This document shows, one piece after another, positions 23,271 to 36,497 of a stretch of 64,000 nt of DNA (its first letter is position 1; each line of letters begins with the position of its first letter). The position numbers and the translations under genes were made by a program. The stretch comes from Plasmopara viticola (taxonomy: Eukaryota; Oomycota; Peronosporomycetes; Peronosporales; Peronosporaceae). Location: NCBI GenBank assembly GCA_001695595.3, contig MBPM02000009.1, forward strand, positions 930,001 through 994,000. Direction: 5' to 3'. The notes under the pieces are model-generated. The model made no database searches and was not told the DNA's origin. It was given only the letters and a program-made list of their open reading frames with translations.

Positions 23271-23958
23271 ATGATAAAGGGAATTCTCATCGTGAACAAC
23301 CACGGCAAGCCACGTATCGTCAAATTCTATGAGCACGTGGTGCGACTGCAAGAGGCTCTGTAATAGCTTTAAGGTCTTTAATTATTTGTGTTCTTTATCA
23401 CTTTCGTTAGCCCGATGCAGAACAGCAAGCCGTTATCCGAGATATCTACACGCAAGTGTCTAAACGTCCCGACACGCTGTGCAATTTCCTTGAGGGCACG
23501 TACGTACTTCTTTGGTTGGATTCATGTATATGGATTTTGGTATCCAATGTTCGTTGTAATCGTACAGCGTTCGATATTGGGGAGACGGCGTGAAGCTCAT
23601 ATATCGCCACTATGCGACGCTGTATTTCGTCTTTGCGGTGGACAAACAAGAGAGCGACTTGGGGATTTTGGATCTAATTCAAGGTAAACACATTGCCGAC
23701 TAGGCTAACGGAGCTGCATTCTAACGGCGTACGCATTATCAAGTTTTTGTTGAAACATTAGACAAAATATTTGAAAACGTGTGCGAGCTGGACCTTATTT
23801 TTCATAGTGACAAGGTTCACTACGCGCTCGATGAGATTGTCATGGGTGGCATGGTGCTCGAAACCAACATTAACGAGGTGCTTAAGGCTGTAAACGAAAT
23901 GAATCGCATGGACAGCATCTCATCCAGACGGTCGCTGCAGTCTACAATTAAGAAATAA
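23271..23958 (+). CDS. AP3S: AP-3 adaptor complex sigma subunit
   Basis: Small subunit of the AP-3 clathrin-type adaptor that sorts cargo from endosomes/TGN to vacuole or lysosome-like compartments. Four exons: 23271-23339, 23411-23499, 23568-23683, 23744-23958; phases agree and the product is 162 residues. The longin-like fold is seen from MIKGILIVNNHGKPRIVKFY through DIYTQVSKRPDTLCNFLEG, YWGDGVKLIYRHYATLYFVF, DKQESDLGILDLIQ, then FVETLDKIFENVCELDLIFH and EIVMGGMVLETNI. The ENVCELDLIF and GGMVLET blocks are characteristic of AP-3 rather than AP-1 or AP-2 sigma. It is convergent with the coiled-coil gene, 106 bp apart. Confidence 0.95.
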
Positions 23959-24064
23959 CGCAACATAGTCGTTAAGAGACTTGCGACACGGTGTATTTAC
24001 AAGAGTTAGTATGTCGGTTTAGGCGATGCAGTTTATGACTGGTTTTAATGTACCCATCTGTGGT

Positions 24065-24506
24065 CTAAATAAGCCTGTTTTTCTTGCTCTTGTTATCAGC
24101 CACTAACGAGGAAACCAAGACTTTGGCCATACCGTCCCGGTCGCGAAGCATCTTGGCATCTGCCTCTTTGGCCTTGGCCAGCGCATCGTCATCTGGTAAC
24201 TTTCCACCCAAATCCAGCACGAGCTTCTCAAGAAGTTCTACCTTTTCACAAAGCTGCTCTTTTTCACCCACCACTGCCTCGAATCGCTGTTTGTACGATA
24301 CCATTTGAGACGACAGCGACAGTGTTAAAAATGCCACGCCGATATTAAACACGTTTAGTTTTTGGGTGCGCAGATGCGAGATAAAAGACGTAGGGTACTC
24401 TTAGGAAAAAAGCAGCGCTGATCAGTTTATATGTCAAATGTAACATCAGTTAAAGCAAGGTACCTTTGCGCGGCGTCACCGTAGAGAAACGGCGTAGAGC
24501 AAACAT
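24065..24506 (-). CDS. Small membrane-anchored coiled-coil protein, probably mitochondrial
   Basis: Two exons (24506-24464 and 24399-24065) give 125 residues. The N-terminus, MFALRRFSTVTPRK, is basic with hydroxylated residues and no acids, as in mitochondrial targeting peptides. One hydrophobic helix follows (FNIGVAFLTLSLSSQMV, about 35-50). Then comes a heptad-like coiled coil (FEAVVGEKEQLCEKVELLEK, then LAKAKEADAKMLRDRDG) and a basic tail. I do not recognise a named family. The join K-EYPTSF is supported by frame, a GTACCT donor and an AAG acceptor. Inner-membrane anchoring is inference. The PHD gene's stop is 208 bp upstream on the same strand. Confidence 0.78.
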
Positions 24507-24530
24507 CGCGGGACAAAGTCTATGGCGGTG

Positions 24531-24552
24531 ACGTACGCGTTGTGGCGTACGT
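24531..24552. promoter_or_regulatory. 8-bp inverted repeat just upstream of the coiled-coil gene start
   Basis: ACGTACGC and GCGTACGT flank a 6-base spacer, 25 bp before the start codon at 24506. Its position suggests a dimer-binding operator-like site or a 5' UTR hairpin. No function is known. Confidence 0.35.
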
Positions 24553-24714
24553 AGATTAATGTAGTTTTACATCAAATCAATGACTTAGTCCACATTACAT
24601 GCACACTACACAAGTTAAAAAGATTCAAAGTCCGCAATCTACGAACGCGAGGCATCGTGGTCGCGGCCTGTAAGAGTTACAGATCCTACGTCTGCTTGTC
24701 TTTCTCTGTATTCC

Positions 24715-26678
24715 TCACCGTCCAGCGCACAGCGGACAAATGTACTTGTCTTCAGTATCGGCCATGGCTGCAATGATTTCTCTGGAAATTATCAACGAAG
24801 GAACCCATGAGTTTCAGAGCAAATCTCTAGCAAATAAAGAGCACGATAAACGTACGCAGTGAGACTAGTATCGCAAACGCCGTGGACCCAGAGCTCGCAC
24901 GAATCGCAGCATACGAACGTGTCTTGATCATCGTCTTCATATACTTCATTGCACACAGGGCAATACTGGCCACGCGCTCGAAGCTCGCGCTCACGAGCGA
25001 GCTCCTTCCTAGAACGCGACCGTTTCTTACTAGGCGATGCTGAAGGAAGTGCAACTACTACAGGAGTAACTGCTGCACTTGCTGCTCGTGTCGATCGCGG
25101 CGTACGAGACGAAGATGATCTGCGTTTCTTTAACGCCGATGCAGGCGATTCCACCACGACGGGCAACTCGGTATATTGCACACTCTTTCTCTTTCGAGAA
25201 GAGGATCTCGCAGGAGCAGCAAATCCTTCATCGTCCTCTTGAAAACCGTTTTCCAAAGCATCTAATTCTGTGTCAACCTTCTCTGCTTCCACATGCTTGG
25301 TAGCACTAACTTCACACGCTGAAGCTTGTGGTGTGGCGATGGCATGATCCGCGTATACAAGTCCGTTTACTTGCGCAGGAGATGAAAGCAAAGGCGTACA
25401 ATCACTTTCTGCGCCATCAAGCTTGCGACGATGTTTTCTTTTCTTTTTTTTATCCTTCCGACTGTATTTGCGGTCCTTCTTTCGGTCCCTTGTCGACCTC
25501 GTTGCACCTTCACTCTCTTTCCTCGAAAGCTTGAGAATCACCGCAGAAGCCGAAACATCCTCCTTCTCTTGCTCCACTTCGTGATCAGAACCATCCGCGT
25601 GTTCATCCAATGCCTCCTGCTTCTTATGCTTCTTTGGCACAGCAATCGGGTGCCGCGCCCGCTTCTTCTCTTTCGCCGCTGCCGACACACTACCTCCTTT
25701 CTTCTGTCGTTCGCGCCTCTTTTTCTCAAGACGCTTCTTATCAAACAAATCCGCTCTTTCCAGCTTTAAATAACACGTCAAGCACACATCGACTTCGACC
25801 TTCTCGTTAAACACTTTCAATTCCGTCTTTTGCGGCGTCATCGTGGCTAGATTTTGTGCCACAAACGCATTTACCAGATTTGTTGCAACGTCACTGACTG
25901 CAACATTCTTCACCACGTGCTTCTTTACCTTTACTGTCCTCACTCGCTTGCGCCACAATGGCGTCGACTGGGTCTTGCACTCTCGGCACGTCTTGGCCAG
26001 TAACGGCATCGGTTCAAGTACCGTTGCCATAGACGAAGCTTTGCGCTTGCCGCCCCGTCCTCTCATGGGTTTCGCCAATGGTTTTAACGCATACTCTTGA
26101 GGCGGCCACGGCCGATCACGCACGTACTCTACGACGTCCATCTCCTTGTCATGCATCTTGACTGGTGGATAGAATTCTCTCCCGCTGCCATCAAGCGCTC
26201 CATCCATCTTCATCTTGCGCAATAGAAGCTTGTCATTGGCTGGCTGGGGAGTCCACGTGTCGGTAGGCGCTGGCCGGAACTCAAACTCGTCTGGTGTAAT
26301 GTTTGCCCATCGCGCGTTGCGCTCGGCAAAGCATCTACGGCGCAGTAACTCTAGCTCCGTGTCAATGCGTAGCGTCATCTCGCTCACCTGCTCAAGCTGC
26401 TTTGCGTGGCTGTATTGCGCCAAGAGCTGCGTGCGCACGTTTTGTTTCGTGTCAACGTGGCCGAAGAGCGCGACGGCGGGTGGGGAAGGCGACGAGGCGG
26501 GCACGACGCACACGGGCACATCGTGGCATGGCAACAGCGGCAAACCGTCGCTTCCCACGCGGAACGGACGACCAGGAAGTTCTTGAGACGACGCATGATT
26601 CGCTCGAGTGCGAGTCACAAGTGAAGACCCAGAAGCTGTGGTAGGCATTAGAAGCAGAGGCGATCGAGGCCAAAACAA
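24715..26678 (-). CDS. PHD-finger protein with split GATA-like zinc finger
   Basis: Nuclear, chromatin-reader type protein. Exon 1 is 26678-24856 and exon 2 is 24781-24715, with a GTACGT donor and a TTTCCAG acceptor, giving about 629 residues. The PHD finger (C4HC3) is completed only by splicing: CPVCNEVYEDDDQDTFVCCD starts at about 572, then CELWVHGVC, and exon 2 supplies EIIAAMADTEDKYICPLC. Around residue 226, TCRECKTQSTPLWRK matches the first half of a GATA finger. The second Cys pair, VCLTCYLKLERADLF, comes only about 60 residues later instead of the usual 17-20. Between finger and PHD lies a long Lys/Arg/Glu-rich, disordered region with several nuclear-localisation-like clusters. Met11 (26648) is an alternative start. 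Confidence 0.87.
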
Positions 26679-29162
26679 GCAGGGGACAAACCTCTGTTCA
26701 AGAGAAAAGGTGATCCGTACAGAGAGGGGTAGAATTATGGCTACTTTTAGAGCATATTATCAAGTAGATACCTTTAAAAAAATCTATTACATAGCTGATT
26801 TACGCCTATTCAATGACCGACTGGCCAAAAATATGTAGCTACCGATAGATTTTCCCAAAAATTCGTAAGCGAAACCACAAAACGCTACCGGTAGTGACCA
26901 TCACTCTGATTTCAAATGGCAAAGAGACTTTTCCACCACACTTTAGCCAATTAAAAGACACCGTAATGATAATATATATAGTCATAGTTTCCCCGTTGTT
27001 CTTTGTGTGGCAAACTTCTTCTTCGCTCAGTGATCTGATTATATTTCCTAGAATCGGCACTTGTGAATGACATTGAATTGTGTGCGGTGCCAGTCAGTAC
27101 GCCATTTTGTAATGTAGTGCGAATGCAATATCGCTGCTTGCACATAAAGTATCAAGGGCTTTGAGCTAAATTGTTTTCTTGCTTTTATTTGTCTCCAATG
27201 AAATCCTTCTGCATTTTTTTAAGCAAAAAAATAAGCAACTCCACCGCGTATTGCGAATTCAAGTAAGCGCGAACTGTTCACACAGCGGTTTGGCGATCAT
27301 TGACACGACTATTGATTCAGCCAATTTGCTAAACAACCTAAATATAGATACGCAAGAGACACTTTAAGGTAAAATTTATGTCCTTCTGAGAGGTAAGTGC
27401 ACACATGTCTAGCGTGTATAACGAATCACTTGGTACACGGTGTTCAACATGCCACATGGTAACTTCTTTCTACCGAACAGTGGAAGATGTGTAGCCAGAA
27501 AGCCTAGGACAAGAAATGCAGCACTTTATTACCAACAAAAATCCTTCCATAATGCTTTCGCCTTTTATCACACAAGCAATTTACGTAGTCCACCACTAAG
27601 CTTGATCGACTAATCCCTTTGCTCTGCTCCTCGCAACATCCTGCCTCATCCTTAAATCTTCTCGTATTGCTTTTCTGCTTTCCTTTAACATTATCTTATT
27701 GCGTTTGCTAGACTACCGCTGCACCACTTGCGCAACCAATCTCAGATCACTTACTCAATCTCTAGCTAGACTGCTAGACTAAGTCGATCGGTCGACCTCT
27801 ACGCTTGCTTGGATCGACACGCTTAAAACCAGCGACTCTATCTCGGCAAATAGATGGGATAGCTCGTACCTGTTAAGAAAGCCACTTTGATAAACACTCG
27901 CTTGCGGTTCACACATATGGTCTTGGTCTGGCCGTTCAATTACAAGTCCATGTAGTTATACAGTGGACCAGTGGCTTGGCATTCCACTGTGTTGCCATCT
28001 CTTATTTTCGCGTGCAAGTATACGAGTTTTTTGAAGCTGACAAAACGACAAAGGCACTTATATTGACAAGAAGAAAGCTACACGTGATGTTGATTGCTCG
28101 AAAGACACTATTCTTTCTCTGGAAGTAAAAGTTTCACAGCAACTACATTCTCTTAGTGTTTTGGCTTTGACTTTTGTATTGACGCTTGGCTTGCTCGATC
28201 TGAAAGTCGGTTGATGATCGACAAGCTTTGTGAATACCTTTGACCCTCCATTGCGCGCTAAACTTTGGCAACATCGGTTTGTGTAAGCACAATTATGGCT
28301 CCAGCCGCGCAAAAATAATATGAAGACACCTGGCCGTTTCTCATCCCATTTAAGTGCCAGCGCAAAAGAGGTCTATAAGAGCTGTTGAGACCAAAGAAGT
28401 GAAGAGCATTCGTAGTGCAAAGAAAGCTGCTAAAAAAGAGCGAGTACTGTGTCTTTCCAACTACATGTGGATATTAAATTATAGACATTGCAACAAGCTT
28501 TATACGATTTCAATTCAGCAGAGCACAGAAGCTTAAGATCTTCGCTCTTGACGCAAGTGGTACTTACTATGTCTTAAGGCGCACAGTTATTGATGCGCTG
28601 ATAATCTTGGTACACTAGTAAATTTCCAACTTGCTATATTTGAGAAAAGTGATGCACATGAGACTTTATTTGTGTGGTATCTGCCTGAAAAGATGTCTCG
28701 AACTTCGACATTTACACAAAGACCAAACGTTTGGCTACCTGAACTAGCAAAAATTGAGCAAACTTACGTTCGCACTTTGACATCGTTCTCAACCAACCAA
28801 TTATCACAGAAAAAAAGAGCCATCTAAACTCCAATATATATAGACATACTTTAATGATAAGTTTGTAATCGAGTGTGCAACAACGCTGCATCACATGTGA
28901 AGTATACTTTCTTAGTTCGGCATTCGTCGTCCTTGCCTTGCATTTAACATTTTCGACGGCTACTAAATCCTCATAAGATTTTTTGAAGTGTTGGCGCTTG
29001 CCTTTCTGTCTTGAAGCGATGCACACGACGAATTGCACTTCTGCAGCTCACTCCAAAAATTAATGGCCTTTCAATTGTGATTGGTGGCATGTGCCACCCA
29101 CCGCGATTGCGCTGGAGAAGTATATTCTGCTTATTGAAAGTAGCCTCACAGTGACAAGCTTA
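26679..29162. other. Start of a ~9.8-kb gene desert
   Basis: A+T-rich, with only short frames. A Lys-rich plus frame at 28354-28536 (TKEVKSIRSAKKAAKKER) is the most protein-like but lacks partners. The first part should hold the promoter of the PHD gene. Confidence 0.35.
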
Positions 29163-29222
29163 TCATGTCTGTGCTCCATAAAAGTCGATTCAAAAATCGA
29201 CTTTTATGGAGCACAGACATGA
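29163..29222. repeat. Perfect palindrome: 28-bp arms, 4-base loop
   Basis: Positions 29163-29190 are the exact reverse complement of 29195-29222, with loop CAAA. The arm includes GAGCACA(GA), sharing GAGCACA with the 13518 palindrome but otherwise different. No mismatches are seen. Confidence 0.95.
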
Positions 29223-32200
29223 TTTGTTGTAATGATGAAAGCATTGCCAGCGTCTTATGTATCTTGACCGACTTACTTACGAAAATTCTTTAGGTGCGAT
29301 GTGCTTTATATGTGTGTAAGAATTGTTGAGCACACTTGTTTTTTGCGGGCTATAGAAGCTGTCCCCCGAATCAAAAAATAATCTTTTGGTTTGGTTATAA
29401 AAGCAATAAAGCAAGGCCCGGCAAATGAGCTAATTTTAAATTGCTTTTTCGAATGACAAACAAGAATGAAAGCTTTGTATATAAAGCTGTTGTAGTGTGG
29501 ATGCTGATGAAGAGAGCAAAACATGTTGTCCCATCAGCTTCGCTAATTCATATGCCATCGTGACGCATCTTGACGCACATTTCACTTTTTCCAGCGTATT
29601 CTTCGAGCAACAATTAAATTAATGACGGTGGTTGTGCTTAAAATCCATGAAAGTCATTGATAATATTAATTGAACCGTATATGCACCAAATTGTACTCAC
29701 TTTTGCATGATGGTCTTCGAACGAAAATGAGGGCCATCGACACATAAACAACATTGAAAATACAGAAGAAGGTTTTTGGTGAGCATTAATAGTCTCTGCC
29801 TCACGCACAACATGTCAACGGCTAAACTTCTACGCAAACAAAGCCACAATAGACACTATGACCGTAGAAATGCTTTTGCAACACTTTATTTTAATCCACT
29901 TCGACATCCTGGACCACGCATGCCTGTAGGTTGATGAAAGTCATTGAAGACATACAAAGAAGAAAAATAGCGATATCATGTCGCTAGCAAAGCGCCGCCG
30001 GAGAATCGATCCCTGTTCACATTCGTGTGTGGGGTGAATCCTGATTTGTGGATAAATGGCCTGCTACTCGTAATGACGTTACTCAAACAATCAACAGCAA
30101 TAATATACTAGCTTAAATTGGAACAAAAGCTCTGCAAAAAAATCATCTTAGCAGCACAGAGTGTAGCAACGTCATTTTACGGAGCGCTTTCGCGCACAAA
30201 CTACACGCACATTTCGAAATCTGCACAGTAACACCTTTGAATACCTACATATGAGAGAAGCACTAGTCGGGCGACCAGACACTGCAACATATTGTTGCAA
30301 TCGCTTAGCATTTGAATGCTTCATAAAAGCTGTAGATATATGTATGTAAGATCTTAGCTATCGTCTTTTTTAGGTCCGAAAAAAAATGAACTTGTTTACT
30401 GCATGAGGCTTTATGACGCTTGCGCTAATACATAGCCACAGAACTAAAAAGAAACAGCATTTCAAGGCAAAAGTGAATATCCCATAGATCCTTGGACATA
30501 ATCGTGAGCAATGTGTGTAACTTTTATCCGTCCCTTCATCTCTTTCCAGTTCTCGAAACCACTCAGCACGTTAAGCAACGAAGCTAAGTGGTGCCTATGT
30601 TGATAAGCCGCATTGTACGCACTATAACACGGTATCGAGATCGTTCAATTAAGGCTGTACGCGTGCCCAACACCGCTGCATCACATCTCGAGTGGTATAC
30701 TTAGTTGAGGCATCCCCAGACATTGATGGAACTCGTGAGCTTCATATTTTAAAGGCTAGACATTGGTTTAGTTGGTAAAAACAATGTCAGACCTTTGCTC
30801 ATCCAATCGGTTTCGGTCTTTCATGAGGGAACGCAGTACCACATGCTGGTAGTCTGCAGTATCGCCAGTCAACTTAAAGGTACATTTCAATGTTCTGACG
30901 TGAAATGACTATATCTTATCAGCTTTACATTCGAAACTTTTTGGTTAGTGCGGCGTAAATAAAATGTTTTTACACCAACGATGGAATTTGACTCTATGGC
31001 AGACGTGGATAAATGTTAAGAAAAGGCCGTCAGTAAGCCGATGTAATAACTCACAATTTTTTGGTGCAAAAAAGACATTATTACCGCACCTTACGGATGA
31101 CGAGACCAAACTTTACCCAGTTACCAGTTTGGTTCGGGCCGTTGCCACAATTGCATGGTGAAGAATTGTGCGGACCAAAACGCGTGGTTAAAGGAAGAGA
31201 GCAATAGATGCTTTCCCTAAGAAGCGTCAAGCAAACTCATACAACATTTACCGTAGACTCTGGAGATAGCAAACTGTAGTTTTAGTGATACTTCTATAAC
31301 TAAAAAGCGTATATATTGAAGAGGTTGAACTACGAGAAAAAAAGCAAGAAGCATATTAGTCCACCCAGTTTTCAGGATGCAATTATGGCTGGATTACAAA
31401 AAGTACTGTTTTATATAGTGCTCAAAATGTGCTGGAAGTTAATAGTAGGTCAATGATTGTTCGACCTCAAGAGAGACTAAATTGACAGCTCCACACGCCA
31501 AAAGGTGCAGTTGGTCAGGTCTTTGCATTATAGTTCACCAGAAATTGTTTTGACCCTTACTCGTTAGTCAAGATTCGTTCAATTTTTAGTGCTCACTACC
31601 AGGAACGCCCACACAATCACTTGAGTAAACATTAATATTGTCTACTTGTATAAGCTCATTATCAAAAAGCTCTTTATAAGAGTATTCTATGGAAATTGCT
31701 TCGAAATGCAAGTTTCTTTTTGTGTTAATGAAAGCTGGCACACTCTAATACACAAGTGCTTGTAGTACGTATTGATGTGTGCTTTTGTAGCGCAGTATGG
31801 CTTTTCGTACTTCTTTATCAAGCAAAGTGGCACGATAATTGTCATTGTGGAATTAGCGGTGATGGCAATGCTATAGTGAGCAATAACGCGGCAACTTGAA
31901 TTTGATGAGAGCATTAAGTTCAATCTAAGGGTATCTAAGCTGTCGCTATGTATTTTAGTCGACATTTAACAAGTTTTGTGTTGTGCCACGCAAGCTACAT
32001 CGATAAGTTACTTGGGGCTTTGATGTGAAGGTAGTGCGGAGCCTTTATCTTTTGCTTGGAACATTTGCTCTCAGGTAGGCAAAGAATAGATTCTTGGCAA
32101 TGAATGTCCATCCAAATAGGCTAGCGACGCTTTTTATATCGCGCCAACTACTCACGAACCGAATTCGCTTTTGCCGCTAGTGTGCTGACATCGGAGCTCA

Positions 32201-35200
32201 CCAAAACAATTTTTTGTCTAAAGCAAGTAATACGACAGATTTAAGGACTGTATCGCAAGGAAAAATATTTTGATAATGGCTCCTAGGCTGCTGATGAAAA
32301 TAATGATTATGCACAGGATTATTATCTTGCACATTCACAACGGTCAATCTTAGGCAGGTTGCGTACTATGTCGTCAGAAGCCACGATTTCATCACAATTA
32401 TCTATGCAGACTATTGCAGCGGCCTCTCATATTCGGTTCGAGATCATCACTTTGTGCAAATTTGCAGCGGATGCGTTTGATTTTGTTGCTTTGGCTAATT
32501 ACTTTCACAAAGAAATGGTATGAAGAGAAAACTCTTCATGATACCCGAATATAAAGACAACAACGCTTGCATTGTGCAATTATATCACAAATACATCAAA
32601 TAGACCTTTCAATTTCACATTATGATTTTATGAAGGAGCTTAGCTGTTAAGAAGCTTGTTGGATCAGGAAAAATAATTGCAAAAAACTACAATTTGTTTG
32701 GAAGCACGAAGCATTTGAACTTCATTCATGGTATCTGAAGGTTTGAGCTAGCCTGAGTGGTACCTCAGCCACATGATCCATAAGCAGGGAGAGTTTTTAC
32801 TAGCAATAGATGAACGCGGATACATAAGTAAAAAGTATGATCGCCGTCGTAAAACTTTCGGCTTTCTCGAAGATGAGTCCAACGTACAGCATACCATAGT
32901 ACATAGTACACATACCACGTAAAAATGACCTTTTTTGCCGACCAAGAGTGGGACTTGCGGTCAGAAAGCCAAAACAGAGCTCAGCTTTTTACTGGCTACC
33001 GATCCCTCGCATAACCTTTATATTCGGTTGTTTGCCTTCTTCGATTTTCAAAGACGTAATTTGTATTTTTTAATATATATCCTATATAAAGATAGAATAT
33101 ACTGTCTGCCCATAGCTCTAGTTGATACCTCCAAGGCCGTAACAGGATTTCGAACGTGTATGCAATGACTTAATTTACATTTGTATACGCCAAAAATACT
33201 GATAGGCCGCTCATGTAATTGTCATAAGCTCACCACATGTCACAGGTCGGAGTGCAAAAATTAGTACGCAAAGCAAGAAAGCGGAGGGTCATACTACGAT
33301 TGTGCATTGATTTTAACCTGAAGCGCGAGAGCGAAGCGTCGTGCCAAAGACCAATTTTGTCCAAAAAATTGAAAACATCGTATACTTTTGCATGGCTCCT
33401 TTAAGTTTGTATGCAAAAACCTGCTGGGCTTAAAGAACTTTTCAATAAGTTATGGCGACCAATCATGTCAGCTATGGGAATGTAGCACACTTTGTCGTTG
33501 GCTTATGGCCGCAAACGGATGAATCAATCAAAGTTAAGTGACTGATTCATTGGAATTTACGTCAGAAGTTTCGTCAACTCAGCGCGAAGTATTTTTTGCA
33601 ATTGGCGGAGATGGCCTATATTTGACACGTGCATCTACAAGCGGAATATTACTGTCCATCGCGGATGTAAGATATGTTGATTTATGCTTAACGATGGGGC
33701 ATCACATCCAATTTTTTTCAAGCTGACAAAATTGGCACAAAAGATTCTACTTTGTAAAGATACTTCACTCAAGGTCGCACTGAACCGGATGAACGAAGTT
33801 CAAGTACTATAACGACAAGAAAAGGCGTGTCCGACACTTCAAAGCTGGCAACATGATATTTTAACGATTCGGATGTCGGTCACAAAGGTTCGATCAGGAT
33901 AAGAAATTTGCGCCAAGAGACGTCGACATATTCACGGTCGCAGAGAAAGTTCACAAGATTTTCGTGAGTTGAGATTGTTGAAGGATTTTATCTGCATCAA
34001 AAGCTTCAACCCTCTTTCGAATTCGTATCACAAGTATTTCAAGCGTCGTGAAAGGTGCATAAGGCCATGTTGGCGGATTGATCTTAAGGAAAGCTCATAA
34101 CAGCCGCCATTGGACACCTTAAGTACAAAAGGTTAGATCTTAATATAGCTTATATATACACAAGCTTTTGATCATTGTGCTCGATACAGCTCGTACATTA
34201 TCTCGCCTGATTCTGTTGCTCGACGTCATCATAATTATATGACTTAGCTGCACAAGTTGATAAAGGACAGGGATGATAACTTTATGTAGTTGGAGAATAG
34301 CACCACGACAAGCTGATAGCGCTGGCAAACTAAATTACGTCCGATTTTATCTCAGCCTTGTGAGTACACTTTAGTGATAGCCTCTAACTTTTTTTGTCGG
34401 ATAATTTCTGAAAAGGCTCAAGCTGTACATTTGCTAGATTAGTTTTCTTTGTCTGGCTTGAAATTTAGATTTTAAACTGAAAAAAACCGAAGCAAACAAA
34501 ACTTTTTATCCAAGTATGATAGGCAAGTCGATAATCCTTTTGCTATTTAAAATTTTATTTACTAATTTAAATTCTATTTGCATGTATACAATTGAAGAAA
34601 AATGTTTAGCTAGCGTGTCACCTATATTTAAAGGTTGATTCGATTGTTATTCCAATAAGGATGAACATACTAATTAGGTCTACTCAAATTGCGCGTAAAG
34701 TGAAAAAGCACTTCTCGATTCGAGTACAACGTGAGGTACCAAAAATTATAATTGTTGACTAATTTGACAAAGAGGTAAAAAGCGAATGTGATTGCAATAG
34801 TCACATTTTTGCAGTCAAGATCATAGACAAGAAAATATGAAATGCCTTTATCGGCTAATTGTGACCCCAAGTTCTCGAGCTTGCAACCGCTTCTTTGTCA
34901 CCCAATGGTTCTCAGAGCAAAATGCTTTAAAGACCAAACAGTTTTTATCGACATGATTAGAAAACGACCATCTATATGTCAAGTCAATGTCTTTCGTCAC
35001 GCTAATTTATATAATGCAGCCTTAACTAGATAAAGACTTTTGTGGTACAAAGCCTGTCGCGGTTGCTAAGGTATCAGGACGAACAATTAATGATTGAGCA
35101 AGCACATTTTTTCTTTTTGTCGATTTCGCTGGTGGCCTTGGGGCTCGAGTTGTGGCGGAGGTATGCTTTGCAGTCGATACAGATGAGGTGGATCACTTAA

Positions 35201-36497
35201 CTTAACACGCAATAAATACGCTATCGTGGATTGGATTGCAAGACTACACAATGGAGAAAGTGAAAGGCGGAAGCATTTATATACGATGAGGACTTCTTTG
35301 CCACATGGTGGTAAACTCACAATACGTTTTTCTTAGCAAATATTTTCACGTGTACTGCTGTAGACAAGTCGAGTTCGCCCCGCGAAAATATGTACTTCTT
35401 TCGAGCATCTGTAATCGACCAATTGCTCTGTCTTCTCAAATTTCTTGTCGATGCAGCGTGCTTTTTTTAAACTTAGATCAGAGGTAAAGTAAATTACGTA
35501 ATAGAGGAATATTTGCTGATCGAAAAGTGATTCTGGTAGAAGAGATCTGACGAACTTTAATTTTTACTGGTGGCTCTCATCCATCTACTGCTATCATCCT
35601 TAATCGGACAATGCGTCTTTTTGTTCATTTTTGCGCTGTCGAGGAGCCTGGTACCATTGCGTGTCGGACATATGCTTGCTGCCTATCTTGAGCAAAGGTT
35701 TATGGGCAATTCCCGCGCGTTCTGGCAGTATTATATACGAACCTTTTTTCGGCGTTCAAGTCTATGTTGTTGAGCAAATGTACTCATGAGATATTAAGCG
35801 AGTTATACAGAGCATATTCTTGCTTTCTACCTGCTTAGTCACGTACCAAAATATCTACCGTCTGGGATTTGCTTCACTCAAAAACTCGCAGGAGCCTTTT
35901 ATGTCGTTTGTGCATGTCATAGGCTCCTGAGCGATCGTGCTATGAATTACCAGTCATAGTCAGCATCAAGGAATCGCTTGGCTGCATACGACGTCGCTAT
36001 CTGCTGTTAAAGTTGACGTTTACGGAGGATGATAATGATTGCTTCCACGCCATCACAGTGCTCTTTCTTTTCGCACAAAAAGCAGACGGCAGATCTTAAA
36101 AAAACGTTTAAAAAATGAAATTAAGCGTCAAATAGCGACAATTGCTACGTGATATTCAGGAAGTAAGAATAAATATCCTTACAAATACTTATATAGTAGG
36201 TTTTTCCTTAAATGCGATGCTGGTTAAAATCTCATTATCACACAGCGAGTCAGCTGAGTCGCTCGCTGTGGGTGAAAGTGCACTCTCTACTGAAGCTTCT
36301 GCTGGTCAATAGTGCACGATTGAACCTCTGTACACTCAAAAAGCGCAATCGTTTACAAAAAGACGCACTCTATCGCTCTCCAAAGCGCTAACAAAGCAAA
36401 ATATGGTCAGTAGCTCTTCAGTCTATAGAAATGCAAGAGTATCCGTCGACTCAACGATCTGTCGGCTCGACGTGTCGTCACCAGTCTCTGTCAAAAG
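29223..36497. other. Gene desert, no gene recognised
   Basis: About 7.3 kb of A+T-rich sequence with stops in all frames. Weak similarity is seen between 28875-28925 and 30670-30715 (both contain gctgcatcacat followed by a tatactt-ttagtt-like run), perhaps eroded repeats. A 9-bp hairpin (CACAGCGAG/CTCGCTGTG) lies at 36241-36270. Nothing else was supported. Confidence 0.4.

Noticed and set aside
30548..30700. Stretch resembling 5S rRNA (gttaagcaacgaagctaag)
   Set aside because: Only a short word fits the 5S internal region; the flanking stems and the 5' and 3' ends do not pair as in 5S rRNA.
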